Assembly (NCBI GenBank): GCA_032586195.1
Contig: JAWHQP010000005.1
Span: forward strand, 124,001-188,000
DNA: 64,000 nucleotides
Origin: JAWHQP01 sp032586195
GTDB lineage: Bacteria; Pseudomonadota; Gammaproteobacteria; Enterobacterales; Pasteurellaceae
Direction: 5' to 3'
Shown here: positions 53,501 through 60,542 of the stretch, in pieces
Numbering within the stretch: position 1 is the first letter of the stretch
Layout of the letters: the number at the start of each line of letters is the position of its first letter
Made by a program: the position numbers and the translations under genes
The notes under the pieces: model-generated
Told to the model about the DNA's origin: nothing
The model's input: the letters and a program-made list of their open reading frames with translations, nothing else
Databases searched by the model: none

Positions 53501-53586
53501 CGCTCACGCCCCGGGTAGGCGAGGCTAACTCGCAAACCCCGGAATACAAAACATTCTTAGTCAATATTGAAAAAGTGGGGGCTTAA
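50533..53586 (+). CDS. fdxG: Formate dehydrogenase major subunit, Cys variant
   Basis: Catalytic molybdopterin subunit of the membrane-bound, periplasm-facing formate dehydrogenase. The protein is 1017 residues from ATG 50533, behind GGGAG. It opens with a Tat signal (SRRKFFKICAGG), then the [4Fe-4S] cysteines (NCTYCAVGCGM ... SLCPKGAG). Residue 196, which is selenocysteine in E. coli FdnG, is encoded by TGC (51118-51120) in QASTCHGPTV; the adjacent His197 is kept. No internal TGA interrupts the gene, so it needs no SelB/SECIS system. Cys forms of formate dehydrogenases are known to work, generally with a lower turnover. It heads the operon fdxGHI. Confidence 0.95.
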   Translation: MQISRRKFFKICAGGMASSSAAMLGFMPTTVLAAPREYKLIHAQVTRNNCTYCAVGCGMLMYSLGDGAKNSKGKLIHIEGDPDHPVSRGSLCPKGAGALDFVNSPNRLRYPEYRAPGSDKWVRLSWEDAIHRIARLLKDDRDANFIETNQNGTTVNRWLTTGMLASSATSNETCMLTQKWSRGLGMVAVNNQASTCHGPTVPALAASFGRGAMTNHWVDIKNADVVIVMGANTAEAHPVGFKWVIEAKRQNHAKLMVVDPRFNRTAAVADFFAQIRPGSDISFLLGVIRYLLKNDKIQHEYVKHYTNAALLVNDDFQFNDGLFTGYDETNRQYDRTTWAYQSDENGYAKRDLTLENPRCVINLLRHHVERYTPEIVEKLSGITQTDFQTFCETLAQTAAPNKTATFLYALGWTQHTVGVQNIRSMAMIQLLLGNIGMPGGGVNALRGHSNVQGATDMGLLPTSLPAYLPLPTDNDTSLDKYLTRVTPKTLVEGQVNYWTNTPKFMVSLLKSFYGDNATKDNEWGFHFLPKYDQVYDQLRFVDMMYNGKVNGFLCQGYNPVSSYPDKNKVIAALSKLKFFVVMDPTETTTSEFWRNQGEFNNVNPADIQTEVFRLPTGCFAEEDGSIANSGRWLQWHWKASESPAEAKADVDILAEIRHDMLEMYRKEGGSGFASFAAMSWNYANPLEPKAAEIAKENNGYALADLYDTDGRLIAKKGQLLSSFAQLRDDGTTASSAWIYTGQWTEKGNQMDNRDNADPSGLGNTLGWAFSWPANRRILYNRASADLAGNPWDSKRQIIKWNGENWNYIDIADFGTAPPNSPVTPFIMQNDGLGGLFSLNRLADGPLPEHYEPIETPLGTNPLHPAVISNPVARILDNDKSTFGTAEEFPYVGTTYSLTEHFHAWTAQTLLSMIAQPQAFAEIGEVLAKEKGIAHGDTVKISSKRGYIKVKAMVTKRIKPLTVHDKTVHTIGLPIHWGFSGVSEKSFVTNTLTPRVGEANSQTPEYKTFLVNIEKVGA

Positions 53587-53589
53587 TAG

Positions 53590-54531
53590 ATGACGGTTCA
53601 ATCTCAAGATATTATTAAGTCTTCCGCGACGTCGGCCATCACTCCGCCGCCGCAGGCCCGTGAGCATAAAGTTGAGGTGGCGAAACTTATCGATGTTACC
53701 ACCTGTATCGGCTGTAAAGCATGTCAGGTGGCCTGTTCCGAATGGAACGATATCCGCACCGTGCCGCAGCAATGCACGGGCGTGTATGATAATCCGCACG
53801 ATCTGGACGCCAAACAATGGACGGTTATGCGTTTCAACGAAGTGGAAGAAAACGATTGTTTGGAATGGCTTATCCGCAAAGACGGCTGTATGCACTGCGC
53901 CGAGCCGGGCTGTCTAAAGGCCTGCCCGGTGCCGGGAGCCATTATTCAATACCGCAACGGCATTGTGGATTTCCAATCGGACAAATGTATCGGCTGCGGT
54001 TACTGTATCGCCGGCTGTCCGTTCAATATTCCGCGCATGAACGACAAAGACAACCGCGTATATAAATGCACCCTTTGTTCCGACCGGGTTAACGTCGGTC
54101 AGGAACCGGCCTGTGTGAAAACCTGCCCGACCGGCGCGATCCGCTTCGGTTCCAAAGAAGAAATGATCCACTACGCCGAACAGCGTATTGCGGATCTGAA
54201 ATCCCGCGGCTACCAAAATGCGGGGTTATACAACCCGGAAGGCGTGGGCGGCACCCATGTGATGTACGTACTGCATCACGCGGATAAACCCGAGCTGTAT
54301 TCCGGTTTGCCGAAAGACCCGTCAATCGACATTACCATCAAGTTGTGGAAAGACGTGCTGAAACCGGTAGCGGCGATCGCTATGGGCGGCCTGGCGCTGG
54401 CGGAAATCGCTCACTACATCGGTATCGGCCCGAATGAAGAAGAGGATGTGGAAGACCATCACGAAAAATTCGAGATGATGGATAAAGCGGCAGAAAATCA
54501 CGAACAACGACAAGGCGGACATCATGAGTAA
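53590..54531 (+). CDS. fdxH: Formate dehydrogenase iron-sulphur subunit
   Basis: Periplasmic electron-transfer subunit that passes electrons from FdxG to the cytochrome b subunit. It is 313 residues with four cysteine clusters for [4Fe-4S] centres (CIGCKACQVAC, CMHCAEPGCLKACP, CIGCGYCIAGCPF, and CTLCSD...CVKTCP). Near the C-terminus a single TM helix (LKPVAAIAMGGLALAEIAHYIG) anchors it, followed by an acidic His/Glu-rich tail. It starts 3 bp after fdxG and overlaps fdxI by 8 bp. Confidence 0.95.
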   Translation: MTVQSQDIIKSSATSAITPPPQAREHKVEVAKLIDVTTCIGCKACQVACSEWNDIRTVPQQCTGVYDNPHDLDAKQWTVMRFNEVEENDCLEWLIRKDGCMHCAEPGCLKACPVPGAIIQYRNGIVDFQSDKCIGCGYCIAGCPFNIPRMNDKDNRVYKCTLCSDRVNVGQEPACVKTCPTGAIRFGSKEEMIHYAEQRIADLKSRGYQNAGLYNPEGVGGTHVMYVLHHADKPELYSGLPKDPSIDITIKLWKDVLKPVAAIAMGGLALAEIAHYIGIGPNEEEDVEDHHEKFEMMDKAAENHEQRQGGHHE

Positions 54532-55219
54532 AATCGAAAAAGTGACGGAAATTACCAATGACACCAAAATCTTACGCCACAAATTTCCGGCCCGCGTAAG
54601 TCACTGGTTCTTAGTCATTGCATTCTTCTTAACCATGTTTACCGGCGTGGCGTTCTTCTTCCCCGATTTTTCATGGCTGCATGAAATTCTGGGCACACCA
54701 CAGCTGGCGCGGGCGATCCACCCGTTCACGGGCATCATCATGTTCGCGGCGTTTATTATTCTGGCATTTATTTATGCCCATTATAATATTCCCGAAAAGA
54801 ATGACATCCGCTGGGCGAAAGGCATTGTCGAAGTGCTGAAAGGTAATGAACACGACGTAGCCTACAACGGCAAATACAATCTCGGTCAGAAAATGCTGTT
54901 CTGGACCTTGAATCTGGCCATGATTACCCTGCTGGTCACGGGAATTATCATGTGGAGAAAATACTTTTCCGCCCATTTTTCCATCACCACCTTACGGATT
55001 GCCATTATCCTGCATTCCTTAAGCGCTTTCGCCTTGTTTACCGGTATCCTCGTGCATATCTACATGGCGTTCTGGGTGAAAGGATCCATCCGCGCCATGG
55101 TGGAAGGCTGGGTAACCGTGCGCTGGGCGAAGAAACACCACCCGAAATGGTACCGTAACGAAGTGCTGCCGAAGCTGGAACAAGAAGTGGCGGAAAACAC
55201 TAAAAACGCCGAAATTTAA
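54524..55219 (+). CDS. fdxI: Formate dehydrogenase cytochrome b556 subunit
   Basis: Inner-membrane dihaem cytochrome b that carries electrons to menaquinone. It is 231 residues with four TM helices and histidines placed as in FdnI (KFPARVSHWFLV, AIHPFTG, LHSLSAFALF, VHIYMAFWVKGS). The FDH gamma ending KGSIRAMVEGWVTVRWAKKHHPKWY is conserved. It completes fdxGHI; fdhE and fdhD are not in the window. The transcript ends at paired uptake signals. Confidence 0.94.
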   Translation: MSKIEKVTEITNDTKILRHKFPARVSHWFLVIAFFLTMFTGVAFFFPDFSWLHEILGTPQLARAIHPFTGIIMFAAFIILAFIYAHYNIPEKNDIRWAKGIVEVLKGNEHDVAYNGKYNLGQKMLFWTLNLAMITLLVTGIIMWRKYFSAHFSITTLRIAIILHSLSAFALFTGILVHIYMAFWVKGSIRAMVEGWVTVRWAKKHHPKWYRNEVLPKLEQEVAENTKNAEI

Positions 55220-55235
55220 CGGCTGAAACAAAACC

Positions 55236-55309
55236 AAGTGCGGTGCTGATTTTTCGATTTTTTGAAGTTTAAAAAATTTCAAAACCCGTTAAAATAGCAC
55301 CGCACTTTT
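55236..55309. terminator. Paired uptake signals after fdxI
   Basis: Uptake signals at 55236-55244 (forward) and 55299-55307 (reverse) flank a nested inverted repeat (TTTTTTGAAGTTT and AAAAAATTTCAAAA region). It is a strong bidirectional hairpin ending the fdx operon. Confidence 0.75.
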
Positions 55310-55981
55310 GTTTCTATAAAGCAACCTCGATTCAAAGCGTTATCACTGCTCCGTTCTAAATTCACCGTTACGAATATTTATGCACAGCTGCAAATCGAAA
55401 GTCTGCTGTAACATCCTTTTATTTAAACCCCAAAGCAAACAGGCTAAAAATTAACCGCCTGTTTTTTCTTATGAAAAAACGACTGAAAAAATCTCATGCT
55501 GTACATATATCATTTTGATAAATAAAGAATTATTTAAACACCCTTAGTTAATTGTACCGCCACGGATCCATTCCCCGACATTATTACCGTACTCAACCAC
55601 AATTTTATCCACAGAAATACTGAATAACTCACTGCTGCGGAGAAATAGTGCCGTTTTTTCCATGGCGTTCTATTTTCTTGGGAATAAATCAACGAAAGGA
55701 TCGGCGTTTGTTTTTTGTCAAGATCCTCTATGGCGAAGAAATAGCTGAATGAAAAAAGATCCTTGCCGTTCCTTGCATTTCCTCATCCGCCAAAAAGAAA
55801 AAATTGGCTGTCCCGCAGTTATCACAAGGTTATGCACAAAATTATTCACATTTTTGGAAAATGTGAATAAATCACACCGCACTTTTTCTGATGAATCGAC
55901 ATATTATATTGAGAAAAAAGCCATAATATGAAACAATCTACCCTTATCCATGTATTGAAAAAGATTTTAAGGTGAACGATA
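55310..55981. other. Gene-free region with DnaA-box-like motifs before rppH
   Basis: About 670 bp without a convincing gene. It holds four matches to TTATNCACA: 55605-55613 (TTATCCACA), 55830-55838 (TTATGCACA), 55842-55850 and, inverted, 55862-55870 (TTATTCACA). The last two form the arms of a perfect 13-bp hairpin (55842-55854 with 55858-55870, TGG loop). Several GATC sites and an AT-rich block (55480-55560) are nearby, as is an uptake signal at 55876-55884. A 60-codon open frame at 55749-55931 shows no family features. Possible readings are a replication or DnaA-titration site, or just the rppH regulatory region. Confidence 0.5.
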
Positions 55982-56557
55982 GTGATCGATTTCGATGGCT
56001 ACCGGCCGAATGTTGGCATTGTTATTTGCAATCGCAAAGGGCAAGTGTTATGGGCCAAAAGGTACGGTCAGAATTCGTGGCAATTTCCTCAGGGCGGCAT
56101 TAATGATAATGAAACGCCCGAACAGGCGATGTATCGCGAATTATATGAAGAAGTAGGTCTCACCAAACGCGATATCCGTATTATTCACGCTTCCAAGCAA
56201 TGGCTGCGTTACAAATTGCCGAAACGGCTGCTGCGCTATGACAGCAAGCCGGTGTGTATCGGGCAGAAACAGCGGTGGTTTTTAGTACAGCTGCTGTGCG
56301 ATGAAAAAAATATCAATATGAATTGCAGTAAAATCCCGGAATTTGACGGCTGGCGTTGGGTCAGTTTCTGGTATCCCGTACGGCAGGTGGTCTCTTTTAA
56401 GCGTGATGTGTACCGCAAAGCCATGAAAGAATTCGCCGGTGTGCTGTATGCCGCCAATAAATTGCAGGCTGAGGCGGAAGACAAAAGGCCTTACGCCCCG
56501 CGTAAATCCGTTTATTCCCAGAAATATCAGGATAAACGTCATAAACCAAGGAATTAA
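55982..56557 (+). CDS. rppH: RNA pyrophosphohydrolase
   Basis: Nudix enzyme that removes pyrophosphate from 5'-triphosphate mRNAs and opens them to RNase E decay. It is 191 residues; the Nudix box is GGINDNETPEQAMYRELYEEVG. The start is a GTG at 55982 (IDFDGYRPNVGIV follows, the conserved N-terminus). It is followed 2 bp later by the TauE/SafE permease and then lgt and thyA, the same order as H. influenzae. Confidence 0.95.
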   Translation: MIDFDGYRPNVGIVICNRKGQVLWAKRYGQNSWQFPQGGINDNETPEQAMYRELYEEVGLTKRDIRIIHASKQWLRYKLPKRLLRYDSKPVCIGQKQRWFLVQLLCDEKNINMNCSKIPEFDGWRWVSFWYPVRQVVSFKRDVYRKAMKEFAGVLYAANKLQAEAEDKRPYAPRKSVYSQKYQDKRHKPRN

Positions 56558-56559
56558 TC

Positions 56560-57366
56560 GTGCTTACTTTTTTTCTGATTAGCTTGATTGCAGGTTGTGT
56601 TGTCGGTTTTTTAGCCGGTTTATTCGGTATCGGCGGCGGCTTGGTGGTAGTGCCGACCTTAGTTTATCTGCTGCCGATAGTGGGTGTGCCCGACTCAATG
56701 TTGATGTCCACCGCCCTCGGCACTTCCTTTGCCACCATTGTGATTACCGGCTTTTCTTCCGCTCATCGCCATCACAAGCTGGGCAATATCGTATGGCCCG
56801 CGGTGAAATATCTTGCGCCAGCGATTATGGTCGCCACCTTTTTGTCGGGATTATTTATCGGTAAACTGCCGAAAGATATTTCCAGCAAGATCTTTGCCGT
56901 TTTAGTCGTTTATTTAGTGGTAAAAATGATGATTTCCGCCACGCAAAAAACAACGGCTCAAAGCGAAACCGGCAAACCGCTCACACCGCGTTCTTCCGTG
57001 CTTGGCGGCATTCTGATCGGAATCGCCTCCAGCGCGGCGGGAATCGGCGGCGGCGGTTTTATCGTGCCTTTTTTACATTCCCGCGGTATTGAAATGAAAA
57101 AAGCTATCGGCTCATCGGCATTCTGCGGTGCCCTGTTGGGAATCTCCGGCATGCTGAGCTTTATCGCCGCAGGCTGGCAAGCTCCGGGCATGCCGCATTG
57201 GTCCATTGGTTATATTTATTTACCGGCCGTGTTAAGTATTACCGCGACTTCGTTTTTCACCTCAAAAATTGGGGCAACCACTACCACGAAACTGCCGGTG
57301 CCTATGCTGAAACGCTATTTTGCCGTATTCTTGATCTGCGTGGCAATTAAAATGATCTTAGACTAA
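56560..57366 (+). CDS. TauE/SafE family permease
   Basis: A 268-residue membrane protein of the TSUP family, which exports small organic or sulphur anions such as sulphite or sulphoacetate; the substrate here is unknown. It has about eight TM segments and the twin glycine-rich motifs GFLAGLFGIGGGLVVVP and ASSAAGIGGGGFIVPF that define the two repeats. The start is a GTG at 56560. It sits in an operon-like run rppH-permease-lgt-thyA-tadA. Confidence 0.88.
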   Translation: MLTFFLISLIAGCVVGFLAGLFGIGGGLVVVPTLVYLLPIVGVPDSMLMSTALGTSFATIVITGFSSAHRHHKLGNIVWPAVKYLAPAIMVATFLSGLFIGKLPKDISSKIFAVLVVYLVVKMMISATQKTTAQSETGKPLTPRSSVLGGILIGIASSAAGIGGGGFIVPFLHSRGIEMKKAIGSSAFCGALLGISGMLSFIAAGWQAPGMPHWSIGYIYLPAVLSITATSFFTSKIGATTTTKLPVPMLKRYFAVFLICVAIKMILD

Positions 57367-57385
57367 CTTTTTATATCGGAAATTT

Positions 57386-58186
57386 ATGAACAATCAATTT
57401 TTAACCTTTCCTCAATTTGATCCTGTGATCTTTTCACTCGGCCCCATTAGTCTGCGTTGGTACGGCTTAATGTATTTAATCGGTTTTATTTTCGCCCGCT
57501 GGCTGGCCGTGCGCCGTGCCCGTAAGCCGAACAGCGGCTGGACGGAAGAACAGGTGGACAGCTTATTGTTTAACGGCTTTGCCGGGGTTTTCATCGGCGG
57601 CCGGATCGGCTATGTGATTTTCTATCAATGGGATTTATTTATGCAGGATCCCATGTATTTATTCCGCGTATGGGAAGGCGGAATGTCATTCCATGGCGGC
57701 TTAATCGGTGTTATTGTTTCCATGCTGATCACGGCAAAATTACAAAAGCGCCATTTCTGGGCGGTGGCGGATTTCGTCGCGCCGTTGATTCCCTTCGGCT
57801 TGGGGATGGGGCGTATCGGCAACTTTATCAATGATGAACTATGGGGTCGCGTCACCGACGTGCCTTGGGCGATGCTGTTTCCGTCCGGCGGCTATTTGCC
57901 GCGTCACCCGTCACAATTATACGAGGCGTTTTTAGAAGGCGTGGTGCTGTTCATCATTCTGAATGGCTTTATCAAAAAACCGCGCCCGATGGGATCCGTT
58001 GCCGGACTGTTTCTGATGTGCTACGGTTTATTCCGCTTCATCGTGGAATTTTTCCGCGAGCCGGATCCTCAGCTCGGTTTGTATTTCGGTCACCATATCT
58101 CCATGGGGCAAATTCTGTCCACGCCGATGATTATTATCGGTGCTCTAATTATTTTATGGGCTTACCGTAGGGAAAAAGCGAATTAA
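57386..58186 (+). CDS. lgt: Prolipoprotein diacylglyceryl transferase
   Basis: Inner-membrane enzyme that attaches diacylglycerol to the lipobox cysteine, the first step for every lipoprotein in this window. It is 266 residues with seven TM segments, the MSFHGGLIG motif and the Lgt signature GRIGNFINDELWGR (key Arg and Asn). It works upstream of Lnt (38660-40210). Its stop overlaps an uptake signal at 58186 that begins a repeat copy. Confidence 0.95.
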   Translation: MNNQFLTFPQFDPVIFSLGPISLRWYGLMYLIGFIFARWLAVRRARKPNSGWTEEQVDSLLFNGFAGVFIGGRIGYVIFYQWDLFMQDPMYLFRVWEGGMSFHGGLIGVIVSMLITAKLQKRHFWAVADFVAPLIPFGLGMGRIGNFINDELWGRVTDVPWAMLFPSGGYLPRHPSQLYEAFLEGVVLFIILNGFIKKPRPMGSVAGLFLMCYGLFRFIVEFFREPDPQLGLYFGHHISMGQILSTPMIIIGALIILWAYRREKAN

Positions 58187-58369
58187 AGTGCGGTGTTGAC
58201 AAAAGCTTTAGCTTTTGAACGTTGGCGTTACCAACGGTGCCGAAGGCATAGCAACTTTTATGGAAAGTTGCGTATAAAACCGGAGTTTTTTTAACGTCAG
58301 CTATGCCGGCGAAACCACAGGCATAGCAATCCGCTCAGCGTTATGTATAAAAAACAGAGTGTTAAAAAG
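58186..58369 (+). repeat. Dispersed structured repeat, copies E and F in tandem, between lgt and thyA
   Basis: Copy E (58186-58292) is the best preserved: an uptake signal, then four consecutive stems: AAAAGC/GCTTTT (58201-58216), GTTGG/CCAAC (58221-58235), TGCC/GGCA (58238-58248) and CAACTTT/AAAGTTG (58252-58270), then GCGTATAAAACCGGAG. Copy F (58293-58369) is a shorter second unit with GGCATAGCAATC and TTATGTATAAAAAACAGAGTG. They fill nearly all of the spacer before thyA. Confidence 0.78.
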
Positions 58370-58380
58370 AAGGAATAGAT

Positions 58381-59232
58381 ATGCGTCAATATTTAGATTT
58401 ATGCCGGCGAATCGTAGATGAAGGCATTTGGGTTGAGAACGAACGTACCGGAAAACGTTGTTTAACCGTGATTAACGCCGATTTAACTTACGACGTGGCG
58501 AACAATCAATTCCCCATTATTACCACCCGCAAAAGCTACTGGAAAGCGGCGATTGCAGAATTTCTCGGTTATATCCGCGGCTACGACAACGCCGCCGATT
58601 TCCGCAAGCTGGGAGCAAAAACCTGGGATGCCAATGCCAATGAGAATCAGGCATGGTTGAACAACCCGCATCGCAAAGGCACCGACGATATGGGACGGGT
58701 TTACGGCGTGCAGGGGCGCGCATGGCGCAAACCGAACGGCGAAACCGTGGACCAATTACGCAAAATCGTAAACGATCTCCGCCGCGGCGTGGACGATCGT
58801 GGTGAAATCCTCACCTTCCTGAATCCGGGGGAATTTGAGCTCGGCTGCCTGCGTCCTTGTATGTACAATCACACTTTTTCCTTGCTTGGCGACACTCTGT
58901 ACTTAACCAGTTATCAGCGCTCCTGCGATGTACCGCTCGGGCTAAATTTTAATCAGATTCAGGTCTTTACCTTCCTGGCGCTGATGGCACAGATCACCGG
59001 CAAAAAAGCGGGATTGGCGTATCACAAAATCGTTAACGCCCATATTTACGAAGACCAATTGGAACTGATGCGTGACGTGCAGCTCAAACGGCAACCGTTC
59101 CCGTCACCAAAACTGGAAATCAATCCGGACATCAAAACCCTGGAAGATTTGGAAACCTGGGTGACGATGGACGATTTCAAAGTGGTCGGCTACCAATGCC
59201 ACGAACCGATTAAATATCCGTTTTCCGTGTAA
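58381..59232 (+). CDS. thyA: Thymidylate synthase
   Basis: Makes dTMP from dUMP using methylene-tetrahydrofolate. It is 283 residues, about 20 longer than E. coli ThyA and equal to the H. influenzae enzyme. The active-site Cys is in LRPCMYNH, with YQRSCDVPLGLNFN (phosphate- and substrate-binding) and YHKIVNAHIYEDQ downstream. An uptake signal begins 1 bp after the stop. Confidence 0.96.
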   Translation: MRQYLDLCRRIVDEGIWVENERTGKRCLTVINADLTYDVANNQFPIITTRKSYWKAAIAEFLGYIRGYDNAADFRKLGAKTWDANANENQAWLNNPHRKGTDDMGRVYGVQGRAWRKPNGETVDQLRKIVNDLRRGVDDRGEILTFLNPGEFELGCLRPCMYNHTFSLLGDTLYLTSYQRSCDVPLGLNFNQIQVFTFLALMAQITGKKAGLAYHKIVNAHIYEDQLELMRDVQLKRQPFPSPKLEINPDIKTLEDLETWVTMDDFKVVGYQCHEPIKYPFSV

Positions 59233-59261
59233 AAGTGCGGTGTCAAAAAGCGAAGTTTTTC

Positions 59262-59771
59262 ATGTGCGAAATCGATCAGCAACAGTTCGACCGACAAATG
59301 ATGGCATACGCCCTTGAACTTGCCGATAAAGCGGAAGCGCTGGGAGAAATTCCCGTGGGCGCGGTGTTGGTGGATGAAAACGGCGATATTGTGGGCGAAG
59401 GCTGGAATCTGTCCATCGTGCGTTCCGATCCTACCGCTCATGCGGAAATCGTTGCTCTGCGTAACGCGGGTCAGCGGCTGCAAAACTACCGTCTGCTCAA
59501 CTGTACGCTCTATGTCACTCTTGAGCCTTGTACCATGTGTGCGGGCGCCATTCTGCACAGCCGGATAAAACGCCTGGTTTTCGGTGCCGCCGACCATAAA
59601 ACGGGAGCGGTCGGCTCACGTTTCCACTTCTTCGATGACTACAAAATGAACCATCAAATCCAAGTCACCGCCGGCGTATTGCAGCAGCAATGCAGCGAAA
59701 AACTGAGTGCTTTCTTTCAGAAACGACGGGAGCAGAAAAAACAGGAAAAATTGACGGTCAAGACCGAATAA
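59262..59771 (+). CDS. tadA: tRNA-specific adenosine deaminase
   Basis: Zinc deaminase that makes inosine at position 34 of tRNA-Arg(ACG), the tRNA encoded at 47594-47670. It is 169 residues from ATG 59262; the frame is open from 59235 but that stretch is uptake-signal DNA. Zinc and proton-shuttle motifs are HAEIVAL and PCTMCAGAI. It follows thyA by 29 bp, as in H. influenzae. Confidence 0.94.
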   Translation: MCEIDQQQFDRQMMAYALELADKAEALGEIPVGAVLVDENGDIVGEGWNLSIVRSDPTAHAEIVALRNAGQRLQNYRLLNCTLYVTLEPCTMCAGAILHSRIKRLVFGAADHKTGAVGSRFHFFDDYKMNHQIQVTAGVLQQQCSEKLSAFFQKRREQKKQEKLTVKTE

Positions 59772-59779
59772 TAGCTCTA

Positions 59780-60064
59780 TTACAAGCGTTTTTTTGCCGT
59801 ATGATAGACAGCTTGTCGATCCCGTCTCCCCACGGCAATGACTTCAACAACAATACGATCATCAATAACCTGATAAACCAACCTATATCCTGAAGCACGC
59901 AATTTAATTTTGTAACAGTCTTCCATGCTGCGTAATTTAGCGCTCTCGACCCGAGGATTTTCCAGTCGTTCGGCAAGCTTATCCAAAAATTTGTTAGCTA
60001 TATTGTCCGACAATTTTTCAAACTCTTTAAGAGCTTGTTTTTTAAATTCAAGTGAATAAGTCAT
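59780..60064 (-). CDS. relE: RelE/StbE family toxin
   Basis: Predicted ribosome-dependent mRNA interferase of a type II toxin-antitoxin system. It is 94 residues with EFKKQALKEFEKL at the N-terminus and YKIKLRASGYRLVYQVIDDRIVVEVIAVGRRDR, matching StbE and RelE. The start overlaps the antitoxin stop by 4 bp (ATGA), the usual antitoxin-first order. It reads toward tadA and ends 8 bp after it. Confidence 0.9.
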   Translation of the reverse strand: MTYSLEFKKQALKEFEKLSDNIANKFLDKLAERLENPRVESAKLRSMEDCYKIKLRASGYRLVYQVIDDRIVVEVIAVGRRDRQAVYHTAKKRL

Positions 60065-60315
60065 CGGCGTAAATCCGTCAGATTGACTTTTACACTTTCA
60101 TCCGAACGGCGTTCTTCGACAATCTTAGCCAGCTCCATATCTTCCGCGAGTTTCATAAAATAGGCATAAATTTCAGGAGGCACACAATAAAATGCAGGTT
60201 CGTTGCGGTTTAAAATAGCAAGGGGTTGACCGTTGGCTTGACGCATTACCGCCATCGGATTGGTTTTTAGCTCTGTGATACTGGCAACCATATCGGTTAA
60301 AACAAGATTAGGCAT
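60061..60315 (-). CDS. Phd/YefM-type antitoxin (StbD-like)
   Basis: Antitoxin partner of the RelE-type toxin; it should bind DNA through its N-terminal Phd/YefM fold and block the toxin with its C-terminus. From ATG 60315 it is 84 residues; an in-frame ATG at 60330 overlaps the GAGAGGA ribosome site and is rejected. ASITELKTNPMAVMRQANGQPLAILNRNEPAFYCVPPEIY is very like StbD of enteric plasmids. It is expected to autoregulate the pair from the 60316-60462 spacer. Confidence 0.88.
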   Translation of the reverse strand: MPNLVLTDMVASITELKTNPMAVMRQANGQPLAILNRNEPAFYCVPPEIYAYFMKLAEDMELAKIVEERRSDESVKVNLTDLRR

Positions 60316-60462
60316 AGAATTTCCTCTCAATAGGATGATGTTTGAATTGAATAATCGCTCTTTAAATAGGTTTTGTCAAATGATGAGTGTTAATTTTCCA
60401 CCATAAAAGAAGCAGTTTCATGACATTGCCGTTTTAGGCAAAATTCTTCTTCACAAATTCCT

Positions 60463-60501
60463 CCGCAAACGTTTTCGTTTTTTTTCTATTTCCTTTATAA
60501 T
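60463..60501 (+). promoter_or_regulatory. PurR operator and -10 of purL
   Basis: CCGCAAACGTTTTCGT (60463-60478) matches the PurR box ACGCAAACGTTTTCGT at 15 of 16 positions. TATAAT at 60496-60501 is a perfect -10, so the operator overlaps the -35 region and would block RNA polymerase when PurR is loaded with purine bases. Confidence 0.82.
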
Positions 60502-60542
60502 AGACAATGAATTTTCTATGACTAACTCAAGGTGAAAATCCT

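Noticed and set aside
55749..55931. 60-codon open frame in the spacer before rppH
   Set aside because: No ribosome-binding site of quality, no family features, and it runs through the hairpin, DnaA-like motifs and an uptake signal. Better explained as non-coding.
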